In this document: positions 1-9,401 of the stretch, piece by piece
Numbering within the stretch: the stretch's first letter is position 1
Layout of the letters: every line of letters begins with the position of its first letter
Assembly (NCBI RefSeq): GCF_000758885.1
Contig: NZ_JRNB01000087.1
Coordinates: forward strand, 130 to 33,266
Source of the DNA: Peptostreptococcus sp. MV1
GTDB lineage: Bacteria; Bacillota; Clostridia; Peptostreptococcales; Peptostreptococcaceae
Direction of reading: 5' to 3'
DNA length: 33,137 nucleotides
The notes under the pieces: model-generated
Told to the model about the DNA's origin: nothing
Database searches by the model: none
What the model saw: only the letters and a program-made list of their open reading frames with translations
Translations under genes and position numbers: made by a program

Positions 1-433
1 AGGGCTGCTTCATCAATTTTTTCGTAAGTGTCCGTACACTTACTGTGCTTGCTACAAAAGAATGATTAGGGTAGCAAGCGTTAAGCTTTTATTAAGTATT
101 ACATTTGTATTATACCATAAATCAATTCCTTTAGCTGTATTTATATCATAGGTTTTGTATTAATTTTAAAATATTTCTCTCCATAGAAGAACGCAGATTT
201 GTTGATTTATATGGTGAATAATTCCAATCGAAGGACTTTTGTAATTCTTTATTATTTTGCAATAGTTTACATTCATAATAAACATTTCTTTGTTTTAAGG
301 CTCAAAAAGTTCTGGATTAAAGATAACATTAGCATTATAAGTTTAATTTGTTCTCGTATGATTTAATTTTTAGAGTAAATTTCAAACAGGAAATTGAAAA
401 AATGTGAATATTATTATGAATGTAAAAAAACTA
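1..433. other. AT-rich stretch without a recognisable gene
   Basis: No convincing coding region is seen on either strand in this AT-rich stretch. The one clear structure is an inverted repeat at 24-43, with arms GTAAGTGT and ACACTTAC around CCGT. It could be a regulatory site or a trace of a mobile-element junction. The left end of the element, and any conjugation genes, lie outside the window. Confidence 0.5.
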
Positions 434-490
434 TTGACAACAATATACCATCGGTATATACTGGTAGTATATACCGATGGTATATTGTTG
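434..490 (+). promoter_or_regulatory. tetR promoter inside a double palindromic operator
   Basis: A near-consensus sigma-A promoter is visible: TTGACA at 434-439, a 17-nt spacer, and TATACT at 457-462. It lies in a perfect inverted repeat with 24-nt arms at 438-461 and 467-490 around a 5-nt centre. Each arm is itself an operator-sized palindrome, ATATACC-N3-GGTATAT, at 443-459 and 469-485. A GGAGG ribosome site at 493-497 leads to the ATG at 505. Two adjacent sites over the -10 and start point suggest tight autorepression by the TetR protein. That the downstream operon is under the same control is inferred. Confidence 0.85.
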
Positions 491-504
491 ATGGAGGTGT
501 TTAA

Positions 505-1119
505 ATGACTATTTCTGAGACTCAAAAGAAAATATTGGCAGTCGGCAAGAAAGAATTTTTAAAAAAAGGATTTAAGGATGCTTCACTTAGAATAATTGTC
601 GAGGAAGCAGGATTTACGAAAGGTGCTTTTTATGGTTATTATCCTAATAAAGAGGCCTTATTTGAAGCTATTGTTTCTGATGTAGCTGATGGGTTAATAG
701 AACAGTTCAAAGCTGCACAAGATGCACATTTTGATTTAATTCCAGAAAATAAAACTTTAGAAAGCAGAGAGCTGTCTACAAAATATCTTTTGCATTTTGT
801 GAATTATATTTATGATTATTTTGAAGAATTCAAGCTTGTAATTTGCTGTTCTGAAGGCACAAAATACGAAGATTATATTCATGAACTTGTAGAATTGGAA
901 GTATCCCGTACGGAAAAATATTACGCTATTCTTAAAGAAAAAGGCAAAATGGCAGGAAACGTCAGTCATGATTTACATCACATGATTACCAGTGCATATT
1001 TTACAGCTGTTTTTGAAACGATTGTGCATGATATGACAAGAGAACAAGCCATTAAATATGTTAAAGAGCTTGCAGTTTTTTTTAATTCGGGATGGGATGG
1101 ACTTTTAAGGTTTAAATAA
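505..1119 (+). CDS. TetR/AcrR family transcriptional regulator
   Basis: This 204-aa protein has the normal size of a TetR repressor. The N-terminal helix-turn-helix (about residues 8-55) shows the family pattern, with a phenylalanine-rich first helix, a glycine turn, and the recognition segment around KGAFYGYYPNKEALF. The rest is a helical ligand-binding domain not recognisable at subfamily level. The start is fixed by GGAGG at 493-497, seven bases before the ATG. It lies directly upstream of and codirectional with a twelve-gene transport operon, so it probably senses a transported or related small molecule and represses that operon. The ligand is unknown. Confidence 0.9.
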   Translation: MTISETQKKILAVGKKEFLKKGFKDASLRIIVEEAGFTKGAFYGYYPNKEALFEAIVSDVADGLIEQFKAAQDAHFDLIPENKTLESRELSTKYLLHFVNYIYDYFEEFKLVICCSEGTKYEDYIHELVELEVSRTEKYYAILKEKGKMAGNVSHDLHHMITSAYFTAVFETIVHDMTREQAIKYVKELAVFFNSGWDGLLRFK

Positions 1120-1120
1120 A

Positions 1121-1156
1121 GCGTAAAATTTTCACGCAAGGTTAGCAAAGGCTAAC
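1121..1156 (+). other. Small hairpins between tetR and the transport operon
   Basis: The 66-nt gap after tetR contains GCGT/ACGC arms at 1121-1137 around an AT-rich centre, and a stem GTTAGC-AAAG-GCTAAC at 1141-1156. Neither is followed by a T-run, so they are poor terminators. They may tune read-through or mRNA processing between the regulator and the transport genes. No second strong promoter is seen here. Confidence 0.35.
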
Positions 1157-1185
1157 AACTATATTTAGAAAGGATATAGATTATT

Positions 1186-1785
1186 ATGAAAAATAGAGAA
1201 AATATATTACTAACAAGAGATTATATTTCCATAGGCGTTTTTTCACTTATTTATTTTGTTATTGCATTTGTTATAGGCGGTATCGCACAAATGACACCTG
1301 TCACTTTTCCGTTTATGCCGATGATAGTAGCTTTATTTGCGGGCAGTGTTTTTATGTTATACACCGCTAAAATACCGAAGCGCGGATCACTTTCCATACT
1401 TGGTATACTTGCCGGAATCTTGTTATTTGTTACCGGTATGTTTTGGATGATGTCGGTATTTTTCATCGTATTTGGATTTATTGCGGACTTTATTTGCCAA
1501 TCAGGAAATTTCAAATCATTCAGAAGAAATTTACTTGCCTATTGCGTGTTTGCGCTGTCTCCAATGGGAGCCTATATTCCCATGGCTATCATGCCTGCAC
1601 AGTTTGATGAATTCATGCGTAGAAAAGGAGATGTTTCTTCTTTTGAAGGAATCATCAATGCTATTAGAATAAATTGGTGGGTTATCCCCTTAATGATTTT
1701 GGGGACAATTATTTGTGCCATAATCGGAGGCCTTATAGGTAAAAAATTATTGAAAAAACATTTTGAAAAAGTGGGGATTATATAA
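1186..1785 (+). CDS. ECF transporter S component, MptD family (module 1)
   Basis: This 199-aa integral membrane protein has about five or six hydrophobic segments. It resembles the MptD-type putative S components (TIGR02185, Trep_Strep), the substrate-binding membrane subunit of an ECF-type importer. Typical features are a short polar N-terminus before the first membrane helix, and an end in which the last helix is followed by a basic GKKLLKKHFEKVG tail. An almost identical tail ends the second S component at 9401. The next two genes encode the matching T and double-A subunits, so a full dedicated ECF importer is present. The substrate is unknown. The ATG follows AAAGGA at about 1168. Confidence 0.8.
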   Translation: MKNRENILLTRDYISIGVFSLIYFVIAFVIGGIAQMTPVTFPFMPMIVALFAGSVFMLYTAKIPKRGSLSILGILAGILLFVTGMFWMMSVFFIVFGFIADFICQSGNFKSFRRNLLAYCVFALSPMGAYIPMAIMPAQFDEFMRRKGDVSSFEGIINAIRINWWVIPLMILGTIICAIIGGLIGKKLLKKHFEKVGII

Positions 1786-2490
1786 ATGGCTTTAGATCCC
1801 AGAACAAAGCTGCTGATTTTATCAATAACAAGTATTTCCGTGTTTCTGAATGAAAGTATCGTTATAGAATGCCTTTTTACAGCAATCCCTATATTATTGC
1901 TCTTACAGGCGAAAGAGTTCCGTACTGCTTCAAAATACGGAATTCTCTTTATTGTGTTATTGATGGTACAGCTTTTTGTTATATCAAAATTACCTGTTAC
2001 GATCGGAGGCATCATATATATGTTTGATGTCTATATAAGAAAACTTATTCCTTGTTTTATGCTCGGCACATTTTTAATACAAACTACAAAGGTCAGTGCT
2101 TTTTTAGCTGCATTCAGTCGATTGCATTTGCCTAAAGGTTTCACTATTGCACTTTCTGTTACATTGCGATACTTTCCGACAATGGCTGAGGAATGGAACT
2201 ATATTAAGGACGCCATGGCTCTTCGAGGGATAACCGCTTCTTTTACAGGATTTTTACGCCATCCGGTCAAAATAATGGAGTATGTATATGTACCCATGCT
2301 GGTATCTGCTTCTAAAATCTCTGATGAAATCACACAAGCCGCAATTACAAGAGGAATAGATCATGTCGGAAGGCGCAGCTGTATGGAAAAAGTTTGTTTT
2401 TCAATCCATGATGCTCTGATTGTAACAATCTATATAGGGATTATTTGCATGATATTTTTTGATTTTTTACGAGGAGGTGTATTCCCTTGA
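1786..2490 (+). CDS. ECF transporter T component, CbiQ/EcfT family (module 1)
   Basis: This 234-aa membrane protein belongs to the CbiQ/EcfT family, which couples the ATPase subunits to the S component. N-terminal hydrophobic helices are followed by a cytoplasmic part with two Ala/Arg/Gly coupling segments (around ALRGITASF and AAITRGID) that contact the ATPases, then a C-terminal membrane helix. The ATG abuts the TAA of the S-component gene. The stop overlaps the TTG start of the ATPase gene, so the three subunits are likely translationally coupled. Confidence 0.85.
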   Translation: MALDPRTKLLILSITSISVFLNESIVIECLFTAIPILLLLQAKEFRTASKYGILFIVLLMVQLFVISKLPVTIGGIIYMFDVYIRKLIPCFMLGTFLIQTTKVSAFLAAFSRLHLPKGFTIALSVTLRYFPTMAEEWNYIKDAMALRGITASFTGFLRHPVKIMEYVYVPMLVSASKISDEITQAAITRGIDHVGRRSCMEKVCFSIHDALIVTIYIGIICMIFFDFLRGGVFP

Positions 2491-3956
2491 TTGAATTTAT
2501 AAAACTTTCTTTTTCCTACAAGGATATGGAAAAAGCTTCTTTACGGGAATTACACTTAAATATTCCAAAAGGACAATGTGTTCTCTTGTGCGGTGCATCA
2601 GGATGCGGAAAAACGACTCTTACCAGATTGGTAAACGGGCTGATTCCTCATTTTTTTGAAGGAAAACTTTCAGGCAAAGTAACTGTAAAAGGAATGAATG
2701 TTGCCGAGACCGAAATTTCAACTCTTTCCGATAGTGTCGGCACGGTTTTTCAAAATCCGAGAACACAATTTTTCAACACAGATACAGATAGTGAAATTGT
2801 TTTCGGACTGGAAAACAGAATGCTGGAGATGAAAGAATTAAAACAGCAGCTTGAAAGGATTACTAAAGATTTGCATATAGAAAAATTAAAAGGATGCAGC
2901 ATTTTTGAACTTTCCGGAGGGGAAAAACAAAAAATTGCATTTGCGTCTGTGTATGCCACGAATCCGGATATTTTTGTATTGGATGAACCGTCCTCAAATC
3001 TGGATTTTCATTCCGTGCTTGAACTGAAAAAACTGATAGAAAAAAAAAAACAACAAGGGAAAACGATTATCATTGCAGAACATCGCTTGTGGTATTTAAC
3101 AGATGTTGCAGACAGGGTCATCTTAATGCAGGAGGGTCAGATTTTTAAGGATATGAGTATACAGGATTTTTGCGAGCTCCCGCTTGAACAAATACAAAAT
3201 ATGGGGCTCAGGTGTCGAAATCTTTCTGAAATCAAAACAAATACCAATGATAAAAAATTTTCCCAACACACCTTAGAGCTGAAAGATATTCATGTCAAAT
3301 ATGGTGAAAAGATTATCTTGCAAAACATCTCTTTTACCGCAAATGGTGGAGAGATCGTCGCAATTACCGGCGCAAACGGAACAGGAAAAACGACACTGGC
3401 ACGCACGATATGCGGACTGATAAAACAAAAATCGGGAAATATTTTTGTAGACGGCAGGAGTTTGTCTGCAAAAGCGCGTATTAAAAAATCTTACATGGTG
3501 ATGCAGGATGTCGGACATCAACTTTTTACGGATTGTGTGGAAACAGAATGCACACTCGGAACAAAAACAACAGATGAGTCTGTTATTGACGAAACTTTAT
3601 CGGCCTTATCTCTTTCCGAATTAAAAAACAGACATCCCCTTTCACTTTCAGGAGGACAAAAACAGAGGTTGGCAGTGGCAATCAGCTTGCTTTGTGATAA
3701 AGAAATTCTTATTTTCGATGAACCGACCAGTGGGCTTGACTTAAAAAGCATGCGGGAAGTAGGAACGATGGTAGAGAGACTTTCTGAACAGGAAAAAATC
3801 CTGCTCATTATTACACACGACATTGAATTTATAAAAACAATATGTTCCAGAGTTTTGCTTTTGTCAGGCGGTAAAATAATTGCCGATTTGAGAGGTGAAG
3901 AAAAGAAAAATATCGAAAAATATATTTTAGCAGAAGGAGATCGAAATGAAGAATAA
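2487..3956 (+). CDS. ECF transporter double ATPase, CbiO/EcfA type (module 1)
   Basis: This 489-aa protein is a fusion of two ABC ATPase domains, which replaces the usual separate EcfA and EcfA' subunits. Domain 1 has Walker A GASGCGKTT (about residues 36-44), signature LSGGEKQK and Walker B VLDEPSSNLD. Domain 2 has Walker A GANGTGKTT, signature LSGGQKQR and Walker B IFDEPTSGLD. The start is a TTG that overlaps the previous stop, preceded by a strong GAGGAGG at about 2471. It powers the S and T subunits encoded just upstream. Its end overlaps the start of the next ABC gene at 3946. Confidence 0.9.
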   Translation: MIEFIKLSFSYKDMEKASLRELHLNIPKGQCVLLCGASGCGKTTLTRLVNGLIPHFFEGKLSGKVTVKGMNVAETEISTLSDSVGTVFQNPRTQFFNTDTDSEIVFGLENRMLEMKELKQQLERITKDLHIEKLKGCSIFELSGGEKQKIAFASVYATNPDIFVLDEPSSNLDFHSVLELKKLIEKKKQQGKTIIIAEHRLWYLTDVADRVILMQEGQIFKDMSIQDFCELPLEQIQNMGLRCRNLSEIKTNTNDKKFSQHTLELKDIHVKYGEKIILQNISFTANGGEIVAITGANGTGKTTLARTICGLIKQKSGNIFVDGRSLSAKARIKKSYMVMQDVGHQLFTDCVETECTLGTKTTDESVIDETLSALSLSELKNRHPLSLSGGQKQRLAVAISLLCDKEILIFDEPTSGLDLKSMREVGTMVERLSEQEKILLIITHDIEFIKTICSRVLLLSGGKIIADLRGEEKKNIEKYILAEGDRNEE

Positions 3957-5700
3957 GAAGAACAAAAACACATTGCATCGCTTATTTGAGTTTGCCGGAT
4001 CATGTAAAGGCTTGCTTTTAAGTTCGGTTGTTTTTGCCGTTCTTGGTGCAGGGTTTGGAATCGTCCCGTATATTGCAGTTTCACGCATTATTATTCAAAT
4101 ATGCGCCGGCGATTACAGCTTGAAATCAATCATGCCGATGGCAGTAATTGCTCTTTTGGGGTACCTTTTGCAGCTTGGTCTATCAACTGTATCTACGGTG
4201 CGGTCTCACAAAGCCGCATTTACTATACTAAAAAATATTCGTACTGCACTTACGAAAAAGTTGTCACGAGTGCCCATGGGATTTGTCTTGGATACCCCGT
4301 CAGGAAAATTCAAAACGATGCTTGTAGATACGGTTGAAAAACTGGAGTTACCCCTTGCTCACATGATACCGGAATTAACAGCAAATATTATGATTCCTGT
4401 CTTAATGTTGATTTATTTCATGTTCCTTGATTGGAGGCTGGCACTTATTGCTCTTGCAACCTTTCCTGTCGGGATGCTCTGTTATATGGGAATGATGAAA
4501 GATTATGAGAAGCGTTATGACAGAGTTATTAAAGCCGCAAAAGCTATGGATGCCGCTACGGTTGAATATATAGGCGGAATCGAAGTGGTTAAGGCTTTTA
4601 ATCAAAGTAGCGATTCTTATCGCAAATATGCAGAGGCGGTAAAGGAGAATGAAAATTCTAAATCGGAATGGTTCAAAAAGACGAATCCGTACTATGCGGC
4701 AGGTATTGCAATAGCACCCTCAAGTCTAATCGGAGTTCTTCCTGTCGGAAGTTTGTTTTATATAGGCGGAAGCATAAGCGCAGGCAGTTTTATATCCTGC
4801 ATTATTTTATCATTGGGCTTGATTGCTCCGCTTATTCAGGCATTGCGATATACAGACAGCCTTGCTATGGTAGATGCCACCGTAAAAGAAATCGGAAGCC
4901 TTTTGGATACGGAAGAAATGGAACGCCCGGAAAAACGAGTACAGCTTAAAGGAGAAAAAATAGAATTTTCCAACGTCTCTTTCTCTTACAAGGATACAGA
5001 GGTTTTACACAGCATTTCCTTTGAAGCGAATGAAAATGAAATGACGGCTTTGGTCGGACCGTCGGGATCGGGCAAATCCACTGTCGCCAGACTCATTGCG
5101 TCTTTTTGGAATGCGGGAAGCGGAACCGTGAAAATAGGCGGTGTCGATGTGCAGAACATACCGCTTTCGCAGATAATGGAACATATTGCGTATGTTTCAC
5201 AGGATAATTATTTGTTTCATCTTTCTATACGAGAAAATATACGAATCGGTAAGCCGGATGCTACAAACAGCGAAATCGAAAATGCAGCAAAAAAAGCGGC
5301 ATGCCATGATTTTATTACATCACTTCCCAATGGCTACGATACCGTTGTCGGAGACAGCGGAAGCAATCTTTCCGGCGGAGAAAAGCAGCGCATTGCCATT
5401 GCAAGAGCCATATTAAAAGACAGCCCCGTAGTTATTTTAGATGAAGCTACCGCCTTTACAGACCCTGAAAATGAGTCGATAATTCAGCACTCCATCAGCG
5501 AGCTTGTAGCGGGAAAAACGCTGATTGTCATTGCACATCGATTATCTACTATCACATCAGCCGATAAGATTATCGTCATGAATGCAGGAAATATAGAAGC
5601 GGAAGGAAAACATGAGGAGCTTACCCAAAATTGTGTTCTTTACAGAGAACTTTGGAATACACATATCAGCACGCTTGATATGAAGGAGGTATCAGCATGA
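3946..5700 (+). CDS. ABC half-transporter (permease-ATPase), YbtP/IrtA-like, subunit 1
   Basis: This 584-aa protein has an exporter-fold membrane domain (about residues 1-320, six helices) and an ATPase domain with Walker A GPSGSGKST near 371, signature LSGGEKQR near 475 and Walker B VVILDEAT near 496. The D-loop reads AFTDPENE. From memory, AFxDPENE is frequent in the YbtP/YbtQ and IrtA/B group, exporter-shaped proteins that import metallophores. It overlaps the next half-transporter gene by four bases and matches it in length, so the two probably form a heterodimer. Direction of transport and cargo cannot be read from the sequence; a multidrug or peptide exporter remains possible. Confidence 0.85.
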   Translation: MKNKKNKNTLHRLFEFAGSCKGLLLSSVVFAVLGAGFGIVPYIAVSRIIIQICAGDYSLKSIMPMAVIALLGYLLQLGLSTVSTVRSHKAAFTILKNIRTALTKKLSRVPMGFVLDTPSGKFKTMLVDTVEKLELPLAHMIPELTANIMIPVLMLIYFMFLDWRLALIALATFPVGMLCYMGMMKDYEKRYDRVIKAAKAMDAATVEYIGGIEVVKAFNQSSDSYRKYAEAVKENENSKSEWFKKTNPYYAAGIAIAPSSLIGVLPVGSLFYIGGSISAGSFISCIILSLGLIAPLIQALRYTDSLAMVDATVKEIGSLLDTEEMERPEKRVQLKGEKIEFSNVSFSYKDTEVLHSISFEANENEMTALVGPSGSGKSTVARLIASFWNAGSGTVKIGGVDVQNIPLSQIMEHIAYVSQDNYLFHLSIRENIRIGKPDATNSEIENAAKKAACHDFITSLPNGYDTVVGDSGSNLSGGEKQRIAIARAILKDSPVVILDEATAFTDPENESIIQHSISELVAGKTLIVIAHRLSTITSADKIIVMNAGNIEAEGKHEELTQNCVLYRELWNTHISTLDMKEVSA

Positions 5701-7451
5701 TTCAGATGTTCAGACGACTTTTGGATTTTTCCGGAATGGAAAGAAAAAGATTGATTTTATCGTTTATTTTTCATATGTGCAATTCCGTGTTTGAGATGCT
5801 TCCCATTATGGCTGTGCTTGCAGTTTTGAACGGAATACTATTATCACTTTCAAGTGGCTTCATGTCGATTAAAACAATATGGGCAGCCTTGGGGATTATG
5901 CTTTTAAGTATTTCAGGACGCATTCTATTTACGAATCTTTCCGCTGTAAAAAGAACCCTTGGAAGCTTTTCCATGTGTTCCAAATGGCGCATGGAGCTTG
6001 GCGAAAAATTAAAACGCGTACCTATGGGATATTTTAATGAGCATCGCCTTGGAGATATTACAGCGGCAGTTACTACAACACTTGGAGATCTGGAAACCAA
6101 TGCAGTTACCGTCATGGAAGCGGTAGCCGGAGGATTTATCCACGCTGCAGTGATAGGGATATGGCTTTTGTTTTATGAATGGAAAATTGGAGTTTTGATG
6201 TTCATAGGGCTTTTTCTTTCCCTTTGTGTGTACGCAAAAACACAAAAAGCTGGTATGAAATATTCTCCGCGCAGGCAAGCTGCACAGGCCGGACTTGTTA
6301 CAGGCATTTTAGAATATATACAGGGGATGTCCGTGATAAAGGCATTCGGACTTGCCGACCGTTCGGACAAATCCGTAGACGCTGCAATCAATGAAAGCGC
6401 AGAGGCAAACATCGCTTTAGAAAAAGTTTTCTCCGGCTTAGCTGCCGTCTTTCAAATGATATTCAAATTTGCCAGATTCGCAATCCTTGTTGTTGCACCA
6501 TACCTGCTTATGAACGGAGAAATAACTCCTGAAAAGTGCCTGCTCCTTATTGTCGCAAGCTTTATGATTTATACGACTGTGGAGCTTGCAGGAAGTACGG
6601 CTGCCGTTGCAAGAGTTGTGGATGCTTCTTTAGACAGATTGGAAACAATATCCAATATTCCCCTTCTTGATGAAAAGGGAACAGACCTTATCCCGAAAGC
6701 ATACGACATAACCGTTTCAAACATTTCCTTTGCATATGAGGAAAAGGAAATTCTGCACGATATAAGCTTTTCTGTTCCTCAAGGTACGAGCTGTGCCATT
6801 GTAGGACCATCAGGCTCAGGAAAGACGACCCTTTGCAGTTTAATTGCACGCTTTTGGGACGTAAAAGATGGTGAGATTCTTTTAGGTGGCGTTAATGTAA
6901 AAGACTATACTTGCGATAGCCTTCTTAAGAATTTTTCCATTGTGTTTCAAAGGGTTTACCTTTTTGAAGATACCATTGAAAATAACATTCTTTTTGGAAA
7001 ACCGCAGTCAACAAAAGAAGAAATAGTGTCCGCGGCAAAGAAAGCATGCTGCCATGATTTCATATCCGCACTTCCGGATGGATACCAAACAAAGATTGGA
7101 GAAGGAGGTGCAACCCTTTCCGGCGGTGAGAAGCAGCGAATCTCTATCGCACGAGCGATTTTGAAAGATGCACCTGTTGTCATTTTAGATGAGGCTACGG
7201 CAAGTGTCGATCCTGAAAACGAACGGGAATTGCAGCAGGCTATTTCAGAGCTGACAAAAAATAAAACGCTTCTGATGATTGCTCACAGGTTGAATACAGT
7301 TCGAGAAGCAGATCAAATTCTTGTTCTTGAAAATGGACGAATTGTGCAAAGAGGAAAACATCAGGAGCTGATACAGCAGGAAGGACTTTATCGACGATTT
7401 GTTGAAATTCGGGGAAATGCAATTGGATGGAAATTAGGAGGCCTGGAATGA
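5697..7451 (+). CDS. ABC half-transporter (permease-ATPase), YbtQ/IrtB-like, subunit 2
   Basis: This second 584-aa half-transporter has the same layout: a six-helix membrane domain, then an ATPase with Walker A GPSGSGKTT near residue 371, signature LSGGEKQR near 475, and Walker B VVILDEAT followed by a conventional ASVDPENE D-loop. Its ATG overlaps the preceding stop (ATGA), with GGAGG just upstream. The TGA in turn overlaps the start of the hydrolase gene. It probably pairs with the upstream half-transporter as a heterodimer. The thiazoline-hydrolase family neighbour and the two ECF importers favour small-molecule uptake, but this is inference. Confidence 0.85.
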   Translation: MIQMFRRLLDFSGMERKRLILSFIFHMCNSVFEMLPIMAVLAVLNGILLSLSSGFMSIKTIWAALGIMLLSISGRILFTNLSAVKRTLGSFSMCSKWRMELGEKLKRVPMGYFNEHRLGDITAAVTTTLGDLETNAVTVMEAVAGGFIHAAVIGIWLLFYEWKIGVLMFIGLFLSLCVYAKTQKAGMKYSPRRQAAQAGLVTGILEYIQGMSVIKAFGLADRSDKSVDAAINESAEANIALEKVFSGLAAVFQMIFKFARFAILVVAPYLLMNGEITPEKCLLLIVASFMIYTTVELAGSTAAVARVVDASLDRLETISNIPLLDEKGTDLIPKAYDITVSNISFAYEEKEILHDISFSVPQGTSCAIVGPSGSGKTTLCSLIARFWDVKDGEILLGGVNVKDYTCDSLLKNFSIVFQRVYLFEDTIENNILFGKPQSTKEEIVSAAKKACCHDFISALPDGYQTKIGEGGATLSGGEKQRISIARAILKDAPVVILDEATASVDPENERELQQAISELTKNKTLLMIAHRLNTVREADQILVLENGRIVQRGKHQELIQQEGLYRRFVEIRGNAIGWKLGGLE

Positions 7452-8032
7452 CATACAAAAAATTTTACTTCGGAAAGTTAAATGCACAGATATTAAAAAA
7501 AATAGATGCGGAACATAAAACAAAAATGAAGCAGCTCATCAAAGAAATCAATCAAGGATCATGGACGGAAAAACAGAAAAAAAGGCAAAAAAGAAGCATT
7601 ATTTCAAATATAGCCCTATACCGATGTTTCATAGATAAAGGGCTTTCAAAAAATGAGGCAAAAGAATTGGTAAAGGAGTATTCATTTTATGTTGCCCAAA
7701 AGGCACATAAGCTTTTGAAAACATTTTTTTATATCCCCGGGTTTTTCAGGCTGTTCCGCTTGTTTATGAAAAAAGGGATGTCGGGCGATGAAATATGGAA
7801 AAGCAGAATCCTGTCGGATGACGGGGAATACTACCGTGTCGATGTGCTCAAGTGCCTTTGGGCGGATACCTGCAATTTTTTTGAATGCCCAGAGCTTTGT
7901 GAGATATTCTGTCTGTGTGATCATATCGTATTCGGAAATATAAAGGGATTTGTATTTGAAAGAAGTCAGACACTGGGAATGAACGGTGAAAAATGCGACT
8001 TTTGCTTCATAAATAGGAAAGGGGAAAGTTAA
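7448..8032 (+). CDS. L-2-amino-thiazoline-4-carboxylic acid hydrolase family protein
   Basis: The 194-aa product resembles the ATC hydrolase family (PF14196), whose namesake enzyme opens the ring of 2-amino-thiazoline-4-carboxylate on the way to cysteine. A basic helical N-terminal half is followed by a mixed domain. The protein ends with the family-typical CDFCF segment after a GMNGEK turn. I chose the ATG at 7448, which overlaps the previous stop as ATGA and has GGAGG at 7437-7441, over an in-frame ATG 21 bases upstream. Many relatives beside ABC transporters and methyltransferases are uncharacterised, so the true substrate is uncertain. A thiazoline substrate fits the metallophore-importer-like neighbours. 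Confidence 0.7.
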   Translation: MTYKKFYFGKLNAQILKKIDAEHKTKMKQLIKEINQGSWTEKQKKRQKRSIISNIALYRCFIDKGLSKNEAKELVKEYSFYVAQKAHKLLKTFFYIPGFFRLFRLFMKKGMSGDEIWKSRILSDDGEYYRVDVLKCLWADTCNFFECPELCEIFCLCDHIVFGNIKGFVFERSQTLGMNGEKCDFCFINRKGES

Positions 8033-8773
8033 ATGAATAGGGCTGAGGAAAAATGGTCCGGGGATGCCGGAAAAATGAAAATGTTTCTTCTTCAAGAAAT
8101 AGAAGAAAGAGGTCTGGAATGGAGAGGTTTGTTAGAACGGTGTCTTGGAGATTGTCAAAAAAACAAAATTTTAGATGTCGGATGTGGAACCGGGTTTATT
8201 TCGCTGCTTCTTGCACAAATTGGGTGTGATGTCATTGCAATAGACAATAATGTCGCAATGCTCAAGGAAGCTGAAAAAATATCTGAGGAGTTAGGATTTT
8301 CAAATAAAATCACTTTTATGCTTAAAGACACAGAGTTAGTGGATTTTCCCGATAATACCTTTAATGCAGTGGTCTCAAGACATGCCTTTTGGCTATTTAA
8401 TAATCCGAAAAAAGTTTATGCGCAGTGGTACAGAATTTTGAAATCCGGCGGTTGTATGCTGAATTTAGATGCAAATTGGCTTTTCCCTTTTTGGGGAGAG
8501 GAACAGGCAAAGCTCTTTCAGTCAGATGAAAACATTTTAACAAAACGCTACGGCAAATTTCAGGATTATTATCATGATACAGATATGATGGACGAATTGA
8601 AAAAACTCCCTTTAAGTTATATAAAACGCCCGGAATGGGATTTGGAAACATGCAGAGAAACAGGTTTTAAGAACATTGAAACAGAGACACTGTTACAGGA
8701 AAAGTATTGGAATCCTTTTATGGCACGCAGGTATCGCACGATGCCGACCTTTATCATCAAAGCTCAAAAGTAA
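8033..8773 (+). CDS. Class I SAM-dependent methyltransferase
   Basis: This 246-aa Rossmann-fold methyltransferase has a clear SAM-binding motif I, ILDVGCGTGF, at residues 46-55, an acidic residue ending the second strand (VIAIDNN), and a motif IV-like segment around FNAVVSRHAFWLFNNP. Length and pattern fit the UbiE/Methyltransf_11 small-molecule methyltransferases. The start codon directly follows the TAA of the hydrolase gene. In this operon it may modify the imported or processed compound. The acceptor is not predictable. Confidence 0.85.
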   Translation: MNRAEEKWSGDAGKMKMFLLQEIEERGLEWRGLLERCLGDCQKNKILDVGCGTGFISLLLAQIGCDVIAIDNNVAMLKEAEKISEELGFSNKITFMLKDTELVDFPDNTFNAVVSRHAFWLFNNPKKVYAQWYRILKSGGCMLNLDANWLFPFWGEEQAKLFQSDENILTKRYGKFQDYYHDTDMMDELKKLPLSYIKRPEWDLETCRETGFKNIETETLLQEKYWNPFMARRYRTMPTFIIKAQK

Positions 8774-8792
8774 TATTTACGGAGGAAAATAA

Positions 8793-9401
8793 ATGAAAAA
8801 AAATAAAGCATTAAAATGGGAAATTAAAGATGTCATTGCGGCTGCTCTGTTGAGTCTCTTTCTCATTCTCATCCAGTTTATTGTAAATATGGTATGCATG
8901 ACCAATCATTTTGTCAGTATGGTTTTATCAGTTGGTTTTACCATGTTCTTATGTGCACCTGTCTATTATCTGCTTTTGTGTCGGGTAAGGAAGCACTTTG
9001 TCAGCCTTGTTTATATGAGTATCGTCGGTATGATTTATCTGTTGATGGGGAACTGGTATCTTTTACCGTACTTTGTTGCAATTGGTATGATATGCGAAGC
9101 AATCTTGTGGAAAGATTGTTCTGAAAGGAATTCAAAACAAATTATAGCATCGTGGACTGTTGCCAGTCTTTTATATAACGGTGTCAATTTACTGCCGATT
9201 TGGTTCTTTTGGGAAACCTATTACAGCTTTGCAAAAAGCGGTGGCATGGATCAAAGCTATATAGACTCATATATCAGCTACTATAAGACTCCCGGATGGA
9301 TTATATTCATTGTTATCTTTACGGCGATATGTGGGCTTGCGGGTGGTCTGGCAGGCAAAAAAATTATGGGAAAACATTTCAAAAAAACGGGACTTCTATA
9401 A
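8793..9401 (+). CDS. ECF transporter S component, MptD family (module 2)
   Basis: This second MptD-type S component has 202 aa and several membrane helices. It ends in GGLAGKKIMGKHFKKTGLL, closely matching the end of the first S component at 1785. A GGAGG at 8781-8785 precedes the ATG. Its TAA overlaps the ATG of the T-component gene by one base. The body differs from module 1, with aromatic-rich loops, so the two importers probably recognise different substrates or forms of one. Confidence 0.8.
   Translation: MKKNKALKWEIKDVIAAALLSLFLILIQFIVNMVCMTNHFVSMVLSVGFTMFLCAPVYYLLLCRVRKHFVSLVYMSIVGMIYLLMGNWYLLPYFVAIGMICEAILWKDCSERNSKQIIASWTVASLLYNGVNLLPIWFFWETYYSFAKSGGMDQSYIDSYISYYKTPGWIIFIVIFTAICGLAGGLAGKKIMGKHFKKTGLL

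Noticed and set aside
3946-7451. Reading the two ABC half-transporters simply as a drug exporter pair
   Set aside because: Not excluded, but the neighbours (two ECF importers, ATC-hydrolase family protein) and the AFTDPENE D-loop fit a metallophore-importer type better.
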